A DNA stretch of 64,000 nucleotides from an unidentified eubacterium SCB49 (lineage in GTDB: Bacteria; Bacteroidota; Bacteroidia; Flavobacteriales; Flavobacteriaceae). Below are positions 8,958-17,381 of this stretch, in pieces. Under the pieces are notes generated by a model. It ran no database searches, was not told the DNA's origin, and was given only the letters and a program-made list of their open reading frames with translations. Each line of letters starts with the position of its first letter. Position 1 is the first letter of the stretch. The translations under genes and the position numbers were made by a program. Location: assembly GCA_000170815.1 (NCBI GenBank), contig ABCO01000002.1:124001-188000 (forward strand). The letters are read 5' to 3'.

Positions 8958-9497
8958 ATGGAAACAATAAACTTTGACAAATTATTATTAAAGACTGCGT
9001 TTTCTTGTATGGCTTGTGATGGAGATATAGACAAGAGAGAAGTGAAATTGATAAAAAAATTACATCAAGAGAAAAAGACTTTTGGCGAAATAGATTTTAA
9101 TACAGAAATGGATAATTTACTAATCGCAATCAATAAAGATGGACACCAATTTTTAAAAGATTATTTTAATGAAATTACATCTTCTAACCTAACGCAAGCG
9201 AATGAATTAAAATTAGTAGAAGTCGCAATTGATACAATTAAAGCAGATGATAAAGTTGAGTATAGTGAAATTAAGTTTTTTAAAGTTATTCGCTCTAAAT
9301 TAAAAATAGCTAATCAACCAATATTGGACAAACATCCAGATTTTGAAGACTATTTAGAACAAGATATTATTAGTACTTCCTATTTATCAAGACTTCAAGA
9401 AGACTTTTTTGATACACATATCTCAAATGAATTTGAATTAATCAGCGAAATAGATAACGACATTTTTGACAGTTTAAAAGAAAATAATGAAGAGTAG
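8958..9497 (+). CDS. TerB-like acidic helical protein
   Basis: 179 residues from the ATG at 8958, one base after the stop of the kinase-AAA+ gene; an upstream TTG at 8937 would overlap that gene and is less likely. The N-terminal 110 residues are helical with two Asp-rich turns, ACDGDIDKREVKLI and KADDKVEYSEIKFF. This is the paired D-x-D pattern of TerB/tellurite-resistance-type domains, which bind metal and link membrane and cytoplasmic stress complexes. The remaining part is acidic (ENNEE at the end) and not recognised. The 3' end overlaps the next small membrane protein by 11 bp. As an operon member it may be an adaptor of the kinase/chaperone module. Family call moderately sure, role inferred. 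Confidence 0.65.
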   Translation: METINFDKLLLKTAFSCMACDGDIDKREVKLIKKLHQEKKTFGEIDFNTEMDNLLIAINKDGHQFLKDYFNEITSSNLTQANELKLVEVAIDTIKADDKVEYSEIKFFKVIRSKLKIANQPILDKHPDFEDYLEQDIISTSYLSRLQEDFFDTHISNEFELISEIDNDIFDSLKENNEE

Positions 9498-9798
9498 CAG
9501 AACAATAATAAAAATTGTATTGGCAATTTTATTGTTATTATGCTTATTAGATATGCCGTATGGATTTTATCAGTTCGTTCGTTTTGTTGCACTAATTGGA
9601 TTTGGAATTTTAGCATATAATGTAAGCGAAAAAGGAAACAAAACTGAAATGTTTATTTACGGTGGACTTGCAGTACTCTTTCAACCGTTTTTTAAAATTG
9701 CACTTGGACGAGAAATATGGAACATTGTAGACGTGATTATTGCTCTTGGATTAATAATTCCCCTAGCTACTAATTTAAAAAAAGATAATATAAGGTAA
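9487..9798 (+). CDS. Small four-helix membrane protein (DUF6804-like)
   Basis: 103 residues with hydrophobic segments at about 7-24, 28-44, 54-70 and 79-95, a short polar loop between each pair, and a charged tail. The conserved-looking centre (YGGLAVLFQPFFKIALGREIWNIVDV) resembles small flavobacterial membrane proteins of the DUF6804 type. No catalytic motif is seen. It overlaps the TerB-like gene by 11 bp and is the last gene of the operon. Nothing resembling a strong terminator follows. Role unknown; family name tentative. Confidence 0.55.
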   Translation: MKSSRTIIKIVLAILLLLCLLDMPYGFYQFVRFVALIGFGILAYNVSEKGNKTEMFIYGGLAVLFQPFFKIALGREIWNIVDVIIALGLIIPLATNLKKDNIR

Positions 9799-9919
9799 TA
9801 TCATAAAATCTTTAGACAGTTAAAACAAAACATACAGTCATTGACAAGAATTAGACGACTAATCTAATATCATAACTATGTTTTATGGCTTAACATAAGG
9901 TAGCACAATTATAATTTAA

Positions 9920-10380
9920 TAACTTTGAGTACTCCCCTATTTGTCCATAACATTGGTTATGGAGTTTTATATTTAATTGACAAGAACCAAATAATGAGTA
10001 AATTATTTAACGAAGATTATAGGGTTAAAATATCTTCCATATTACATTTAATCCAACTGGGTTATACGTATCTCTCTTTAAAAGATAGTGAGTGGGATGA
10101 AAATATTAATATCTTCACCTCCATATTTAAAGAGCAATTAAATAACACCCTATATAAGATAGGAAATCTAAACTAATCTGATTCAAAACCAAAAGCTTTC
10201 AGAGCTTCGAGATTGGTTATTGCCTATGTAAATGAATGGGCAGGTTACTGTTGGGGCAATGAAATCGAAATCGAATTATGAAGGTAGTGGCTTGGGGATG
10301 GTTGCTGAGTATAAAACTAATTATGATAACGCTAAATATGGAGAGAAATGAAGTTAAGAGATAATTTTCTAACAACTTAA
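9920..10380 (+). pseudogene. Collapsed type I restriction locus: hsdR head joined to hsdS tail
   Basis: This stretch repeats, piece by piece, the intact hsd locus at 22.2-28.3 kb. 9920-9993 matches the leader and TAACTTTG promoter box at 22241-22313. 9994-10176 matches the first codons of hsdR (MSKLFNED, then LHLIQLGY) with a small deletion. About 10190-10352 matches the last part of hsdS (LRDWLLPM region), with TTA changed to a TAA stop at the position coding for LMNGQV. 10348-10378 matches the start of the gene that follows hsdS. Everything between, most of hsdR, all of hsdM and both specificity domains, is missing. It is a deletion scar of a second copy and cannot encode a functional protein. 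Confidence 0.85.
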
Positions 10381-10385
10381 TTCAA

Positions 10386-10658
10386 TTAATCCATCTCCCT
10401 TAAAGATTCCTCCCACATTTCCATCATCTCCAACAAATGCTGTTTAGCCGTTTCATAATTAGGATGCTCAATATAAATAACCTCCTCATTTTGGATTAAC
10501 TTGTATATCTCTAGATCTGGGTTGTAGAGATATTCATTTCTGGTGTTTAGCTCCACTTTTATACGGTTTGTTTCTCCAAGATCGCGGTAACCATTAAGCG
10601 ATATTGCTTTGATTCGGCTTAATTCTACTACCGTGTTGTTTAGCGCTATTAATTTCAT
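10386..10658 (-). CDS. Hypothetical 90-residue protein
   Basis: 90 residues, no signal peptide or membrane segment. The N-terminus (MKLIALNNTVVELSRIKAISL) looks like a beta-rich small fold, followed by a helix rich in Glu and Met. I do not recognise the family. It begins 18 bp downstream of the DUF2779 gene and is the last gene of the WYL-headed operon on the minus strand. Its stop lies next to the deletion scar of the old hsd locus, so its downstream region may have been rearranged. Confidence 0.55.
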   Translation of the reverse strand: MKLIALNNTVVELSRIKAISLNGYRDLGETNRIKVELNTRNEYLYNPDLEIYKLIQNEEVIYIEHPNYETAKQHLLEMMEMWEESLREMD

Positions 10659-10676
10659 AATTGTTATTTAAACTTA

Positions 10677-12671
10677 TTATTCTATCAGTTCTTTAAAACA
10701 CTCAAAAATCATTACCATCGCCAGTGTGTCAAGTTCACAATAACGTAGCAATGCAGCTCTGGTTTCTGCTCTTTCTACTTCGGAAATGGTAGCATCTTGT
10801 AGCTTAGCATAGGCAAATAAAGCTGCTCCACCATCTGCAATTTGTCGATCTTCTTTTGTGGCATGCTCAATAGCTTCTTCTAGGTCTTCGTTTGAAACGC
10901 CATCAAAAAGTGGTGGCAATGACTTATATGGATTTACCGCTACCCCATTATCTAGTTGTAAAAAACAATGGTCTTCTTCAAAATTAAGCGTTGTGAGATT
11001 GATGTCTTTAATGGGCTGCGTATACTTTTGTTTCAGAAACTCACTAGATTCTAGTACCGCTGGCAAAATGGCTTTAATAGAATTAGAACCTCCTGTTTGT
11101 GGATGAAAATAATAGTTCACCACCGTTTTCTGCAAATCTATCATATCGCGATTTCCGCTCCAGGTGCCCGCACTGCTTCCTGTGTTATGGCTAATGGTTT
11201 TTATAAAAGCCATTAATTCAACCTTGTCTATTTCCGAAGAAACTTGAAGTTGATTATAAATCACATTTACAATAGTATTTTCGTGGTTGTGATACCTAAA
11301 AATAGATCCCTCATTATGATCTAATGATTTTTTTAATGCACGTATAAATTCAAAATTAGGGAACTTTCCTATTTCTAAATTTATATAATCTGAGTGATGT
11401 TCTACACGACCATTTTCATACACAATGTGATGACTGTACTGAAATGCCAACTGCTCATAAGGCCGCATACCAGCAGTAAAAGGGATAGCAACTGCGCAGG
11501 TTTCAAAATCAATAAAGTTTAGTGGATAGACCCACGATTTCATTTCGAGTCTTAGATTTTCTATATCTACTTCAACGGTATTGTCCTGTGTATTTGTTTT
11601 TTCAATTTGTAACCATTGCCTGTCTGACCTACTCATACCATAAGCGCCTGGATCGTCTTTGACGTCGTTGCGTGTAAGCTCGGACGTAAAAAACCTATTT
11701 TCGGAAATTGCGTTTTTTGCTGGCTTAAACCAAATATCCCAAGCTTTAGGTTGGTCAATAATAGCTGTGGTGACTTTACCTAATTCTGGTTTTAAAATCG
11801 GCAATTGCTTCATCCAGCACTCGTGAAAGCCACTTTTCTTGCCGGGAGGTGGGTTGTCTAATTTAAATTCACAACCACCACATTGAGCACCTATGGGCGA
11901 TTCTATTTTAATATCATTTGCATAATGATCACGATAATAGTTTACGGTGTCTGAAAAGGTTTTTTCTGATTGTATAGGATTTGTATTTAAAATAAGTGCA
12001 ACTTCTTCTTGTACATCTATCATAGCCATAATAGACACGCCAACATCGCTTTTAGAAAGTCCCGGAGTAACAGCTACATTAGTGCGTAATTCAGAATTAG
12101 GCACAATCTTAAAATGACTATTTAAACCATTTACCGATGTTTTTTTTGATTTATCTACAAGATTGAGATACGCTTTAATATTCCAGTCTGGATGACATTG
12201 CTGTATCACGTATTGCTGAAACGCTACATCATATAAATAAGCTCCCATCCCACCGCCTAAGGTTCCCTTACCAGTAATAAAACTATCGTGACTTTCGCTG
12301 TCAATAGACTTGGCTTTCACCTCAATTAACCGAATCTTGTTTCCTTTTTTCTCCAGTATATCTACTCTAATAAACAAACCATCTACCAAAAAAGCAGGCT
12401 CAAAAATAGTGACGTTTTCTTGTTCTAATAGAACATTAGTGCGTGCCACGAGTTTATCATAGTTATAATCATCCCCAAGAATAGCAACACCTTCTGTAAA
12501 ATACAACCGCGCAAGTTCTTCTACCTGAAACCCACCTTGCGCGAGCCCTTGTAAAAAACTGTCTGTCTCGCTGGCGTCTTCATAATCTGATTTACGGGTG
12601 TAAAATAACTTTGTTGGGCAATCTAATGCGAGTTTGAATCTGGATTTTGTGAGGTAGCGTGGGTTGGGCAT
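10677..12671 (-). CDS. DUF2779 nuclease: Cas4-like domain plus DEDD exonuclease
   Basis: 664 residues. The N-terminal half looks like a PD-(D/E)XK nuclease with an iron-sulfur cluster of the Cas4/AddB sort: Cys18, then D104 and E117-x-K119 (IRVDIL...LIEVKAK), then a cysteine group CGGCEF...HECW near residues 260-285. The second half (from about 385) carries FIDFET, the first motif of a DEDD 3'-5' exonuclease, and near the end RYCELDTLAMV, the usual last acidic motif. This architecture is the DUF2779 family, whose substrates are not established. It lies 14 bp after the DUF262-DUF1524 gene in a WYL-regulated operon, which suggests DNA or RNA processing in a defence context. Domain recognition is by motif; activity is inferred. 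Confidence 0.75.
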   Translation of the reverse strand: MPNPRYLTKSRFKLALDCPTKLFYTRKSDYEDASETDSFLQGLAQGGFQVEELARLYFTEGVAILGDDYNYDKLVARTNVLLEQENVTIFEPAFLVDGLFIRVDILEKKGNKIRLIEVKAKSIDSESHDSFITGKGTLGGGMGAYLYDVAFQQYVIQQCHPDWNIKAYLNLVDKSKKTSVNGLNSHFKIVPNSELRTNVAVTPGLSKSDVGVSIMAMIDVQEEVALILNTNPIQSEKTFSDTVNYYRDHYANDIKIESPIGAQCGGCEFKLDNPPPGKKSGFHECWMKQLPILKPELGKVTTAIIDQPKAWDIWFKPAKNAISENRFFTSELTRNDVKDDPGAYGMSRSDRQWLQIEKTNTQDNTVEVDIENLRLEMKSWVYPLNFIDFETCAVAIPFTAGMRPYEQLAFQYSHHIVYENGRVEHHSDYINLEIGKFPNFEFIRALKKSLDHNEGSIFRYHNHENTIVNVIYNQLQVSSEIDKVELMAFIKTISHNTGSSAGTWSGNRDMIDLQKTVVNYYFHPQTGGSNSIKAILPAVLESSEFLKQKYTQPIKDINLTTLNFEEDHCFLQLDNGVAVNPYKSLPPLFDGVSNEDLEEAIEHATKEDRQIADGGAALFAYAKLQDATISEVERAETRAALLRYCELDTLAMVMIFECFKELIE

Positions 12672-12685
12672 ATTAAATCTAAATT

Positions 12686-14461
12686 TTAATTAAACATGTA
12701 ATCGAGTAATGATTTAACTTTAGTCTCCTTGCGTGTTTTTGCATCTTCTAATGTCCATAGTTCGTCATCATTTATTAACTGTCTTACTGACTCATAAACA
12801 CTTTCCTTATAAACTACTTTTTTTATAAGAAATGGTTTATTACCTAAAGACCTATTTTTATCAGATTCTAAAACCACTAAATTCCCTAAAGAATTAAGTT
12901 CTACACCCCATTCTTCCCAAACATCTTCTCTCAATTCGTTATTAGAATCATGGTATGATTGAATATGCTCAATGTCGATAGGTATAACAAATAAGTTATT
13001 TCTCAATCGCTTTATTTTATTTTTATCTGTTGAGAGAAAATCTTCATCTAACATGGCGCTCAATCGACAAATTAGATTTTTGTGTTTCCCGTTATGAGCA
13101 ATCACACCAGAAATTTTATTTATTAAATGGCTGTTCTTTTCACTATTAACTTTAAATAGATCAATCCTTTTATCTAAAAGATCAATAATAGCTTGAGGGT
13201 CATCTGCAATAAACATTTGCTTTAAAACAGAACGAATAAAGCTATGACATTCATTAATAGCTTTTGCATAACTAACGCTGTATAGCCAAACTACTTTATT
13301 AAATTTAATAATAAATTCGGTCTGTATTTTTGCAGTTAAGTTTTCTGAAAAAGCAAATTTGTAGAGTAGTATAGAAATCCAATATCTAGAATATCTTGAC
13401 CAACGAATGAAGTAGTAGGATAAATCTTCTTCTGCCGACACTCCAATTGTATCGTGCCATTTAATACGTATCTCAATTAGTTTATTTAAATCATTAATAG
13501 ATAATTCAACCTCATTAATTTTATCTGAAAATCCATCACTAGACACATCATTAAGTATTTTATCAAATAACCGCTCATAAAAAGTGGCTGTACCTAAAAA
13601 GTACAATGAGTTAGGTAAGTTATATTTTGAAATCAACACATTTTTATAAATCTCTAAAACATCATTAATATTTGTCACGTGTTTATTTGCATCCTTATTG
13701 GCACGCTCTATTTTAGCATATAATTCTGAAATGTCATTGAAAACATTTTCATCAGCGTTTTGTTTAATTCTTAAATATTCATAAAAACTAACTTTAAATA
13801 AATCTCCACCATTTAAGTCCATCCCTGTTGCATTAATTGACTCAAATATTTGAAGTGTCTTTGACAAGGTTGCTTTAGTTTCAATACAAATAAAATAAAC
13901 TTGCGTTGTTATATAATTTCTGAAATCTATAAAATCTAATGATTGATCCTCATTTGTTTTTTCATTTTCTTCGTCTAAAAAAGTCTCAATTAAAAGTCGA
14001 TTTTGAGCATATTTATTGAGTGGAGCCAATTGTTCAAGTTCAGTGATTTCTGCAGCAATTGCTCGTTCTAAATCCTTTTGAGCTTCACCTTGATTTACTT
14101 TTGTAGTTAACCAGTCTGTCGCTATTCTTAAATCCTCCTCTCCAGCACGGTCATTTATAACATCAAGCAACAACAAGAAAGTTGTTAAGCGTTGTTGTCC
14201 ATCAATTACCTCACGATATGACCCTTTATTTTCACTTACTTGCATTGTGCCTATAAACATAGGAACACTATTGTTATTCTCATCCTGATATCCATCTTTT
14301 AAATCACGCATAAAACGTAATACTTCAATATCATTCCAAGAATAAGCGCGCTGATAAATTGGAATTTCCCAATTTCCATTATCTAGGATATGCATCCCGT
14401 TTTTATTTGTTGACCTTGTTAAAGTTGCCGTATATGCATTAATTTGAAATTGTTCTTTCAT
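12686..14461 (-). CDS. DUF262-DUF1524 (GmrSD-like) protein
   Basis: 591 residues. The N-terminal DUF262 (ParB/Srx-like) domain shows IPIYQRAYSWN (33-43), IGTM and DGQQRLTT (87-94), the nucleotide-binding hallmark of GmrS. The C-terminus carries a DUF1524-type His-Me/HNH nuclease: IEHIQS near 510 followed by SLGNLVVL and NRSLGNKPF. The family includes GmrSD and BrxU type IV restriction enzymes that cut modified phage DNA. Here H-x-x-S replaces the more common H-x-x-P. It is second to last of the larger genes in the WYL operon, 32 bp after the 113-residue protein and 14 bp before DUF2779. A second, quite different member of the same architecture occurs at 32977. Confidence 0.85.
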   Translation of the reverse strand: MKEQFQINAYTATLTRSTNKNGMHILDNGNWEIPIYQRAYSWNDIEVLRFMRDLKDGYQDENNNSVPMFIGTMQVSENKGSYREVIDGQQRLTTFLLLLDVINDRAGEEDLRIATDWLTTKVNQGEAQKDLERAIAAEITELEQLAPLNKYAQNRLLIETFLDEENEKTNEDQSLDFIDFRNYITTQVYFICIETKATLSKTLQIFESINATGMDLNGGDLFKVSFYEYLRIKQNADENVFNDISELYAKIERANKDANKHVTNINDVLEIYKNVLISKYNLPNSLYFLGTATFYERLFDKILNDVSSDGFSDKINEVELSINDLNKLIEIRIKWHDTIGVSAEEDLSYYFIRWSRYSRYWISILLYKFAFSENLTAKIQTEFIIKFNKVVWLYSVSYAKAINECHSFIRSVLKQMFIADDPQAIIDLLDKRIDLFKVNSEKNSHLINKISGVIAHNGKHKNLICRLSAMLDEDFLSTDKNKIKRLRNNLFVIPIDIEHIQSYHDSNNELREDVWEEWGVELNSLGNLVVLESDKNRSLGNKPFLIKKVVYKESVYESVRQLINDDELWTLEDAKTRKETKVKSLLDYMFN

Positions 14462-14493
14462 ATATTCAATTTTATAATGATTATTTAGTATTA

Positions 14494-14835
14494 TTAATAA
14501 AAGTCATCATCCTCAACATCTAAACGCTCTATGCTTTTACCATCTAGATGCAAAATATATTTCCCAGGTTCTAAGCTTATATTGTCTTCATCTTCTATTT
14601 CATCAAACATAGGATGCACGGCAAATAACCGTATACGAGTGCCATCACATTGAAAAGTAGCGCGGCTCTGCTCTCGTTTTATTTTAAAGGTTTCTCCAGC
14701 TTCTATTGTAAAGTTGCGCATATTATATCCTTGTTGGTATAACACGGCATTATTATCATAATCATCATGTACATCATAACCCATATCTTGTCTGGTTTGA
14801 TCAAAATCTGGTGAGTAGGTAATTGTATATTCCAT
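14494..14835 (-). CDS. Hypothetical 113-residue acidic protein
   Basis: 113 residues, strongly acidic (DVHDDYDNN near the start, VEDDDFY at the end), with no membrane segment. Alternating hydrophobic residues suggest a small beta fold (NFTIEAGETFKIKRE, TRIRLFAVHP, GKYILHLDG). Family not recognised. It sits between the WYL regulator and the DUF262-DUF1524 gene and is probably co-transcribed with both. An overlapping frame at 14703-14888 is a shadow. An acidic protein in a restriction operon could be an inhibitor or DNA mimic, but that is only a guess. Confidence 0.6.
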   Translation of the reverse strand: MEYTITYSPDFDQTRQDMGYDVHDDYDNNAVLYQQGYNMRNFTIEAGETFKIKREQSRATFQCDGTRIRLFAVHPMFDEIEDEDNISLEPGKYILHLDGKSIERLDVEDDDFY

Positions 14836-14922
14836 ATTGTATTTTTAAATTTAGCTCCTGTCCCTAAATGTTCTTGAAAATCTTGCATTATTGATCTTAT
14901 CGCTTTTATTATTTACTCACAG

Positions 14923-15840
14923 TTATTTATAATTCTTTAAACCTTCTGCTAATTTTGTTATCACACTTTCTCGCAACCATGCTGGGCTTATAACCTCAAC
15001 CATACTGTGCATTTTTAATACTTCTAGCTCAAACTCGTAGTTTGGGATAATATAATATGTCACTTCTCTGTGAGTTGCTCCTTCGTATGGCGCAATAACT
15101 TGGCTAAAATGTAAAGGCAAACTCGAGAGATATTTAAGTTGATTTTCTTCAACTTTTAAAACTACTTTTTCAGGTTTGTTATTTACGTTACCGTAAGTTA
15201 AGCCTACAATCTTTGCAAATTGATCTAGTTGTTTCTGGAACTTGCTTCTTTTCACTTTTGAAACTTCTCCTATTTTTATGACATTAATTCTATCAACACC
15301 AAAAGTTCTAATCTCTGCCGCACCATCTGGCACGCCTATAACATACCATCTATTTAAATATTCTTTAATACGCAGTGGTGTAATGATGTAACTTTTTGAA
15401 CTATCACGAAAATAACTTTCGTGTTCAAAGTGTATCTTCTGTTTCTTTTTTATCGCTAACAGTATATCTTTTAAATGACCAATTCCTTTAAAGTTTGAAG
15501 AATCATCAATATCAATAACGTCCCGTAGTTCGTCAAAATCATCTAAACCTTGTTTAAAAATTTCGCCCACATGAACGAGCTCTACAAACTTAATGAGTGA
15601 TTGCACGCGCTCTTTATGTTCGTCATCAATAACATATCCTTTTTCTGAGGAATTATAAGTGACGTTAATCTGAAACTCTTCTCTCAGAGATTTAAAGTCA
15701 CGCTCTAATGTTCTAGATGCCTTATGAATATCATGAATCTCTACCAAGCGTTGCATAATTTGTGACTTAGTGCTATTAGGATAGCGTGTTAGTATGTCTA
15801 GAATTATTTCCAATCGTTTAAAGAGTTCGTAGGTTGCCAT
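14923..15840 (-). CDS. WYL-domain transcriptional regulator
   Basis: 305 residues from the ATG at 15838-15840. A longer frame reaches 15903 but would start inside the promoter/operator, so the start MATYELFKRL is chosen. The N-terminus is a winged helix (LFKRLEIILDILTRYP...KSQIMQRLVE...TLERDFKSL). The WYL domain spans about 130-205 (core IKEYLNRWYVIGV, TFGVDRINVI), with a WCX-like C-terminal part. Regulators of this build (BrxR, CapW, CapW-like) repress or induce phage-defence operons on sensing nucleic-acid ligands. It is the first gene of a five-gene minus-strand operon ending at 10386. The promoter region holds a motif shared with the AAA+ gene at 17101, which fits autoregulation plus control of a second unit. 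Confidence 0.85.
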   Translation of the reverse strand: MATYELFKRLEIILDILTRYPNSTKSQIMQRLVEIHDIHKASRTLERDFKSLREEFQINVTYNSSEKGYVIDDEHKERVQSLIKFVELVHVGEIFKQGLDDFDELRDVIDIDDSSNFKGIGHLKDILLAIKKKQKIHFEHESYFRDSSKSYIITPLRIKEYLNRWYVIGVPDGAAEIRTFGVDRINVIKIGEVSKVKRSKFQKQLDQFAKIVGLTYGNVNNKPEKVVLKVEENQLKYLSSLPLHFSQVIAPYEGATHREVTYYIIPNYEFELEVLKMHSMVEVISPAWLRESVITKLAEGLKNYK

Positions 15841-15856
15841 AATTTGTTTGGTTTTA

Positions 15857-15899
15857 TAAAGATACATCCCGACTTCGCCAAATGATGTCGGAGTAAAAT
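15857..15899 (-). promoter_or_regulatory. WYL-gene promoter with shared operator-like element
   Basis: On the minus strand TATCTTTA (plus-strand positions 15857-15864) is one base from the Bacteroidota -7 consensus TAnnTTTG. Nine bases further upstream (plus strand 15874-15899) lies TTCGCCA-N6-GTCGGAGTaAAAT, which matches the element at 17160-17185. CCGAC at 15869-15873 and GTCGG at 15887-15891 form an inverted repeat around it. The element would cover the -33 region. I infer the binding site of the WYL regulator. Confidence 0.55.
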
Positions 15900-15922
15900 A
15901 CAATTAAAATTATTTTTTTGAA

Positions 15923-15936
15923 TACGGGTTTCCGTA
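15923..15936. promoter_or_regulatory. 14-bp palindrome-like element TACGGGTTTCCGTA
   Basis: TACGGGTTTCCGTA lies upstream of the WYL promoter. The same 14-mer occurs in reverse complement at 19489-19502. Near-palindromic with TACGG/CCGTA arms, so a regulator site is plausible; the protein is unknown. Confidence 0.4.
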
Positions 15937-16018
15937 ACGCCATGTATTTCTTAAAATGATAAGCTAAATATATTGTGGTAGCATAATCTTTCAATATTTA
16001 AAATTTTCGAAATAATCA

Positions 16019-17101
16019 TCAAAACCCTATTGCTTTTCTTTGCGGCAATTGATAAGTATCTTCTTTTTGATTAAAAATTTCAGTAAGTGATGTTGGGGCA
16101 TTAAAATGCGGTTGAAAACCTAAAGAACTGGACAAAGCGTTTGCTTTTTCTGATGTGAGCGGTTTAAAATCATACTTGGCGATTAACCTACCTTTACGCA
16201 ACAAGGCCTTATCTACATTGTCTAATGAGGTATTAAATGAGCAAATTATTTGAATTTGTAGACAGTCTGAGAGCAGACCGTCACTTATATTTAAAATAGC
16301 ACTTACAGGCGATACACCAGTTTTATCTCTGTCCACTACTATATTCTCTGCATCTTCAATAATTAATATTGCATTGGGGTTCTCAATGAGCAAATTAATT
16401 AAATCTGGGCCCGTAATATTCTGGGCAAGATTAGGCGGTAAGAAAATAACTTTTTTATCTACTGTGCTTATTAAATGACGTATGTAGCTTGTTTTACCAG
16501 TTCCAGGTGCGCCATGCAAAATGACAACTCCCTTATCTTTTGGCGCCATTAAACGTTTAATAATAGTATTATGTATGGCTAAAAAATCATCATTATAATG
16601 TGCCGTAAGATCTGTCTCCATTTTGAGCAAATCCATAGATGTAAGTCCTAATCCGTGTTGACTACTCGTGATTAAATGCATTTCTGGCACTTCGTCCTTA
16701 GGTATAATGGTATAGTTTTTAAAAGAATCTTTTATGAGTAACGCCTTTTGCTCTGTGGTTTCATCAAAAAGAATTTTAATCGTTTTTTTATGGACATCGA
16801 CATACACTAAAAGTGAACTTTTAAATATGAAATATAAATCATCTTTGATATCTTCTTTCTTATTATCCTTTTTGCGGCTTAGACGAAGGGTATAATAAGA
16901 CTTAATGATATCGTTCTTATATTCTTTTTTAAAATCTTCTCCAAACTTAAATCCATCAATATCATAATCTATAATTTGATTTGGGAGTTTGTCAAATAGA
17001 GATAAAAAAAGTTTTTTATCACAATAGGGTTGACCATAATTATTAGCAAAAATACTTGCATCAATTTTATTTCTTTGAGTAAGTGGTACATGTTTTGACA
17101 T
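16019..17101 (-). CDS. AAA+ ATPase with unknown N-terminal domain
   Basis: 360 residues. Residues 1-165 are an unrecognised alpha/beta region. The AAA domain follows with Walker A GAPGTGKT (197-204), Walker B LIIEDAE (246-252), a sensor-1 region IICSFNTSLDNVD, and LLRKGRLIAKYDF as arginine-finger region, then a short lid. The style is close to Bcs1/ATAD-type AAA proteins. It is a separate unit from the WYL operon: 178 bp lie between its stop and the WYL start. It has a consensus -7 box, and the operator-like element upstream of it matches that of the WYL gene. It probably belongs to the same regulon and perhaps the same defence system. Substrate unknown. Confidence 0.8.
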   Translation of the reverse strand: MSKHVPLTQRNKIDASIFANNYGQPYCDKKLFLSLFDKLPNQIIDYDIDGFKFGEDFKKEYKNDIIKSYYTLRLSRKKDNKKEDIKDDLYFIFKSSLLVYVDVHKKTIKILFDETTEQKALLIKDSFKNYTIIPKDEVPEMHLITSSQHGLGLTSMDLLKMETDLTAHYNDDFLAIHNTIIKRLMAPKDKGVVILHGAPGTGKTSYIRHLISTVDKKVIFLPPNLAQNITGPDLINLLIENPNAILIIEDAENIVVDRDKTGVSPVSAILNISDGLLSDCLQIQIICSFNTSLDNVDKALLRKGRLIAKYDFKPLTSEKANALSSSLGFQPHFNAPTSLTEIFNQKEDTYQLPQRKAIGF

Positions 17102-17142
17102 ATTTATGAAAGTTTAAAGAGTTGTTTAATGTTCTTATATTT

Positions 17143-17185
17143 CAAAAGTAGTCAAGCGGTTCGCCATTATGTGTCGGAGTGAAAT
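17143..17185 (-). promoter_or_regulatory. Promoter and operator-like element of the AAA+ gene
   Basis: TACTTTTG on the minus strand (plus 17143-17150) fits TAnnTTTG exactly. After nine bases comes TTCGCCA-N6-GTCGGAGTgAAAT (17160-17185), the same element at the same spacing as in the WYL promoter. The left arm CCGAC of the WYL copy is not conserved here. Confidence 0.6.
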
Positions 17186-17333
17186 TAATTGTACTTTTTG
17201 TAGAATAACAAATTAAATACCATAAGAATATTGACACAACAGACATAAAAACTTAAGAAAAAAATATATTGGATTAGAAAGACATTTAGAAATGCAAGAA
17301 TCCTATAATTTTCAATATTACCCCAACTAAAAA

Positions 17334-17357
17334 AGCCTCCACATTGCTGTGAAGGCT
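17334..17357 (-). terminator. Displaced tRNA terminator at the left island end
   Basis: A 10-bp stem (17334-17343 with 17348-17357, one G-T pair) with loop TTGC is followed on the minus strand by a run of T. It sits immediately beyond the 18-bp attL copy, just as a terminator follows the tRNA at the right end. It most likely terminated the tRNA-fMet transcript before the island inserted. Confidence 0.65.
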
Positions 17358-17363
17358 TCCTAT

Positions 17364-17381
17364 TTAGTAGCGGGAACTGGA
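17364..17381. repeat. attL: copy of the tRNA-fMet 3' end
   Basis: TTAGTAGCGGGAACTGGA is identical to 44704-44721, which is the 3' acceptor/T-arm end of the initiator tRNA gene and its flank. No tRNA body is attached here, as expected for the distal att site of an element integrated in a tRNA gene. It marks the left border of the island. Confidence 0.85.

Noticed and set aside
15841..15903. Upstream extension of the WYL protein
   Set aside because: It would lie over the -7 box and the operator-like element; MATYELFKRL at 15840 is the normal family start.
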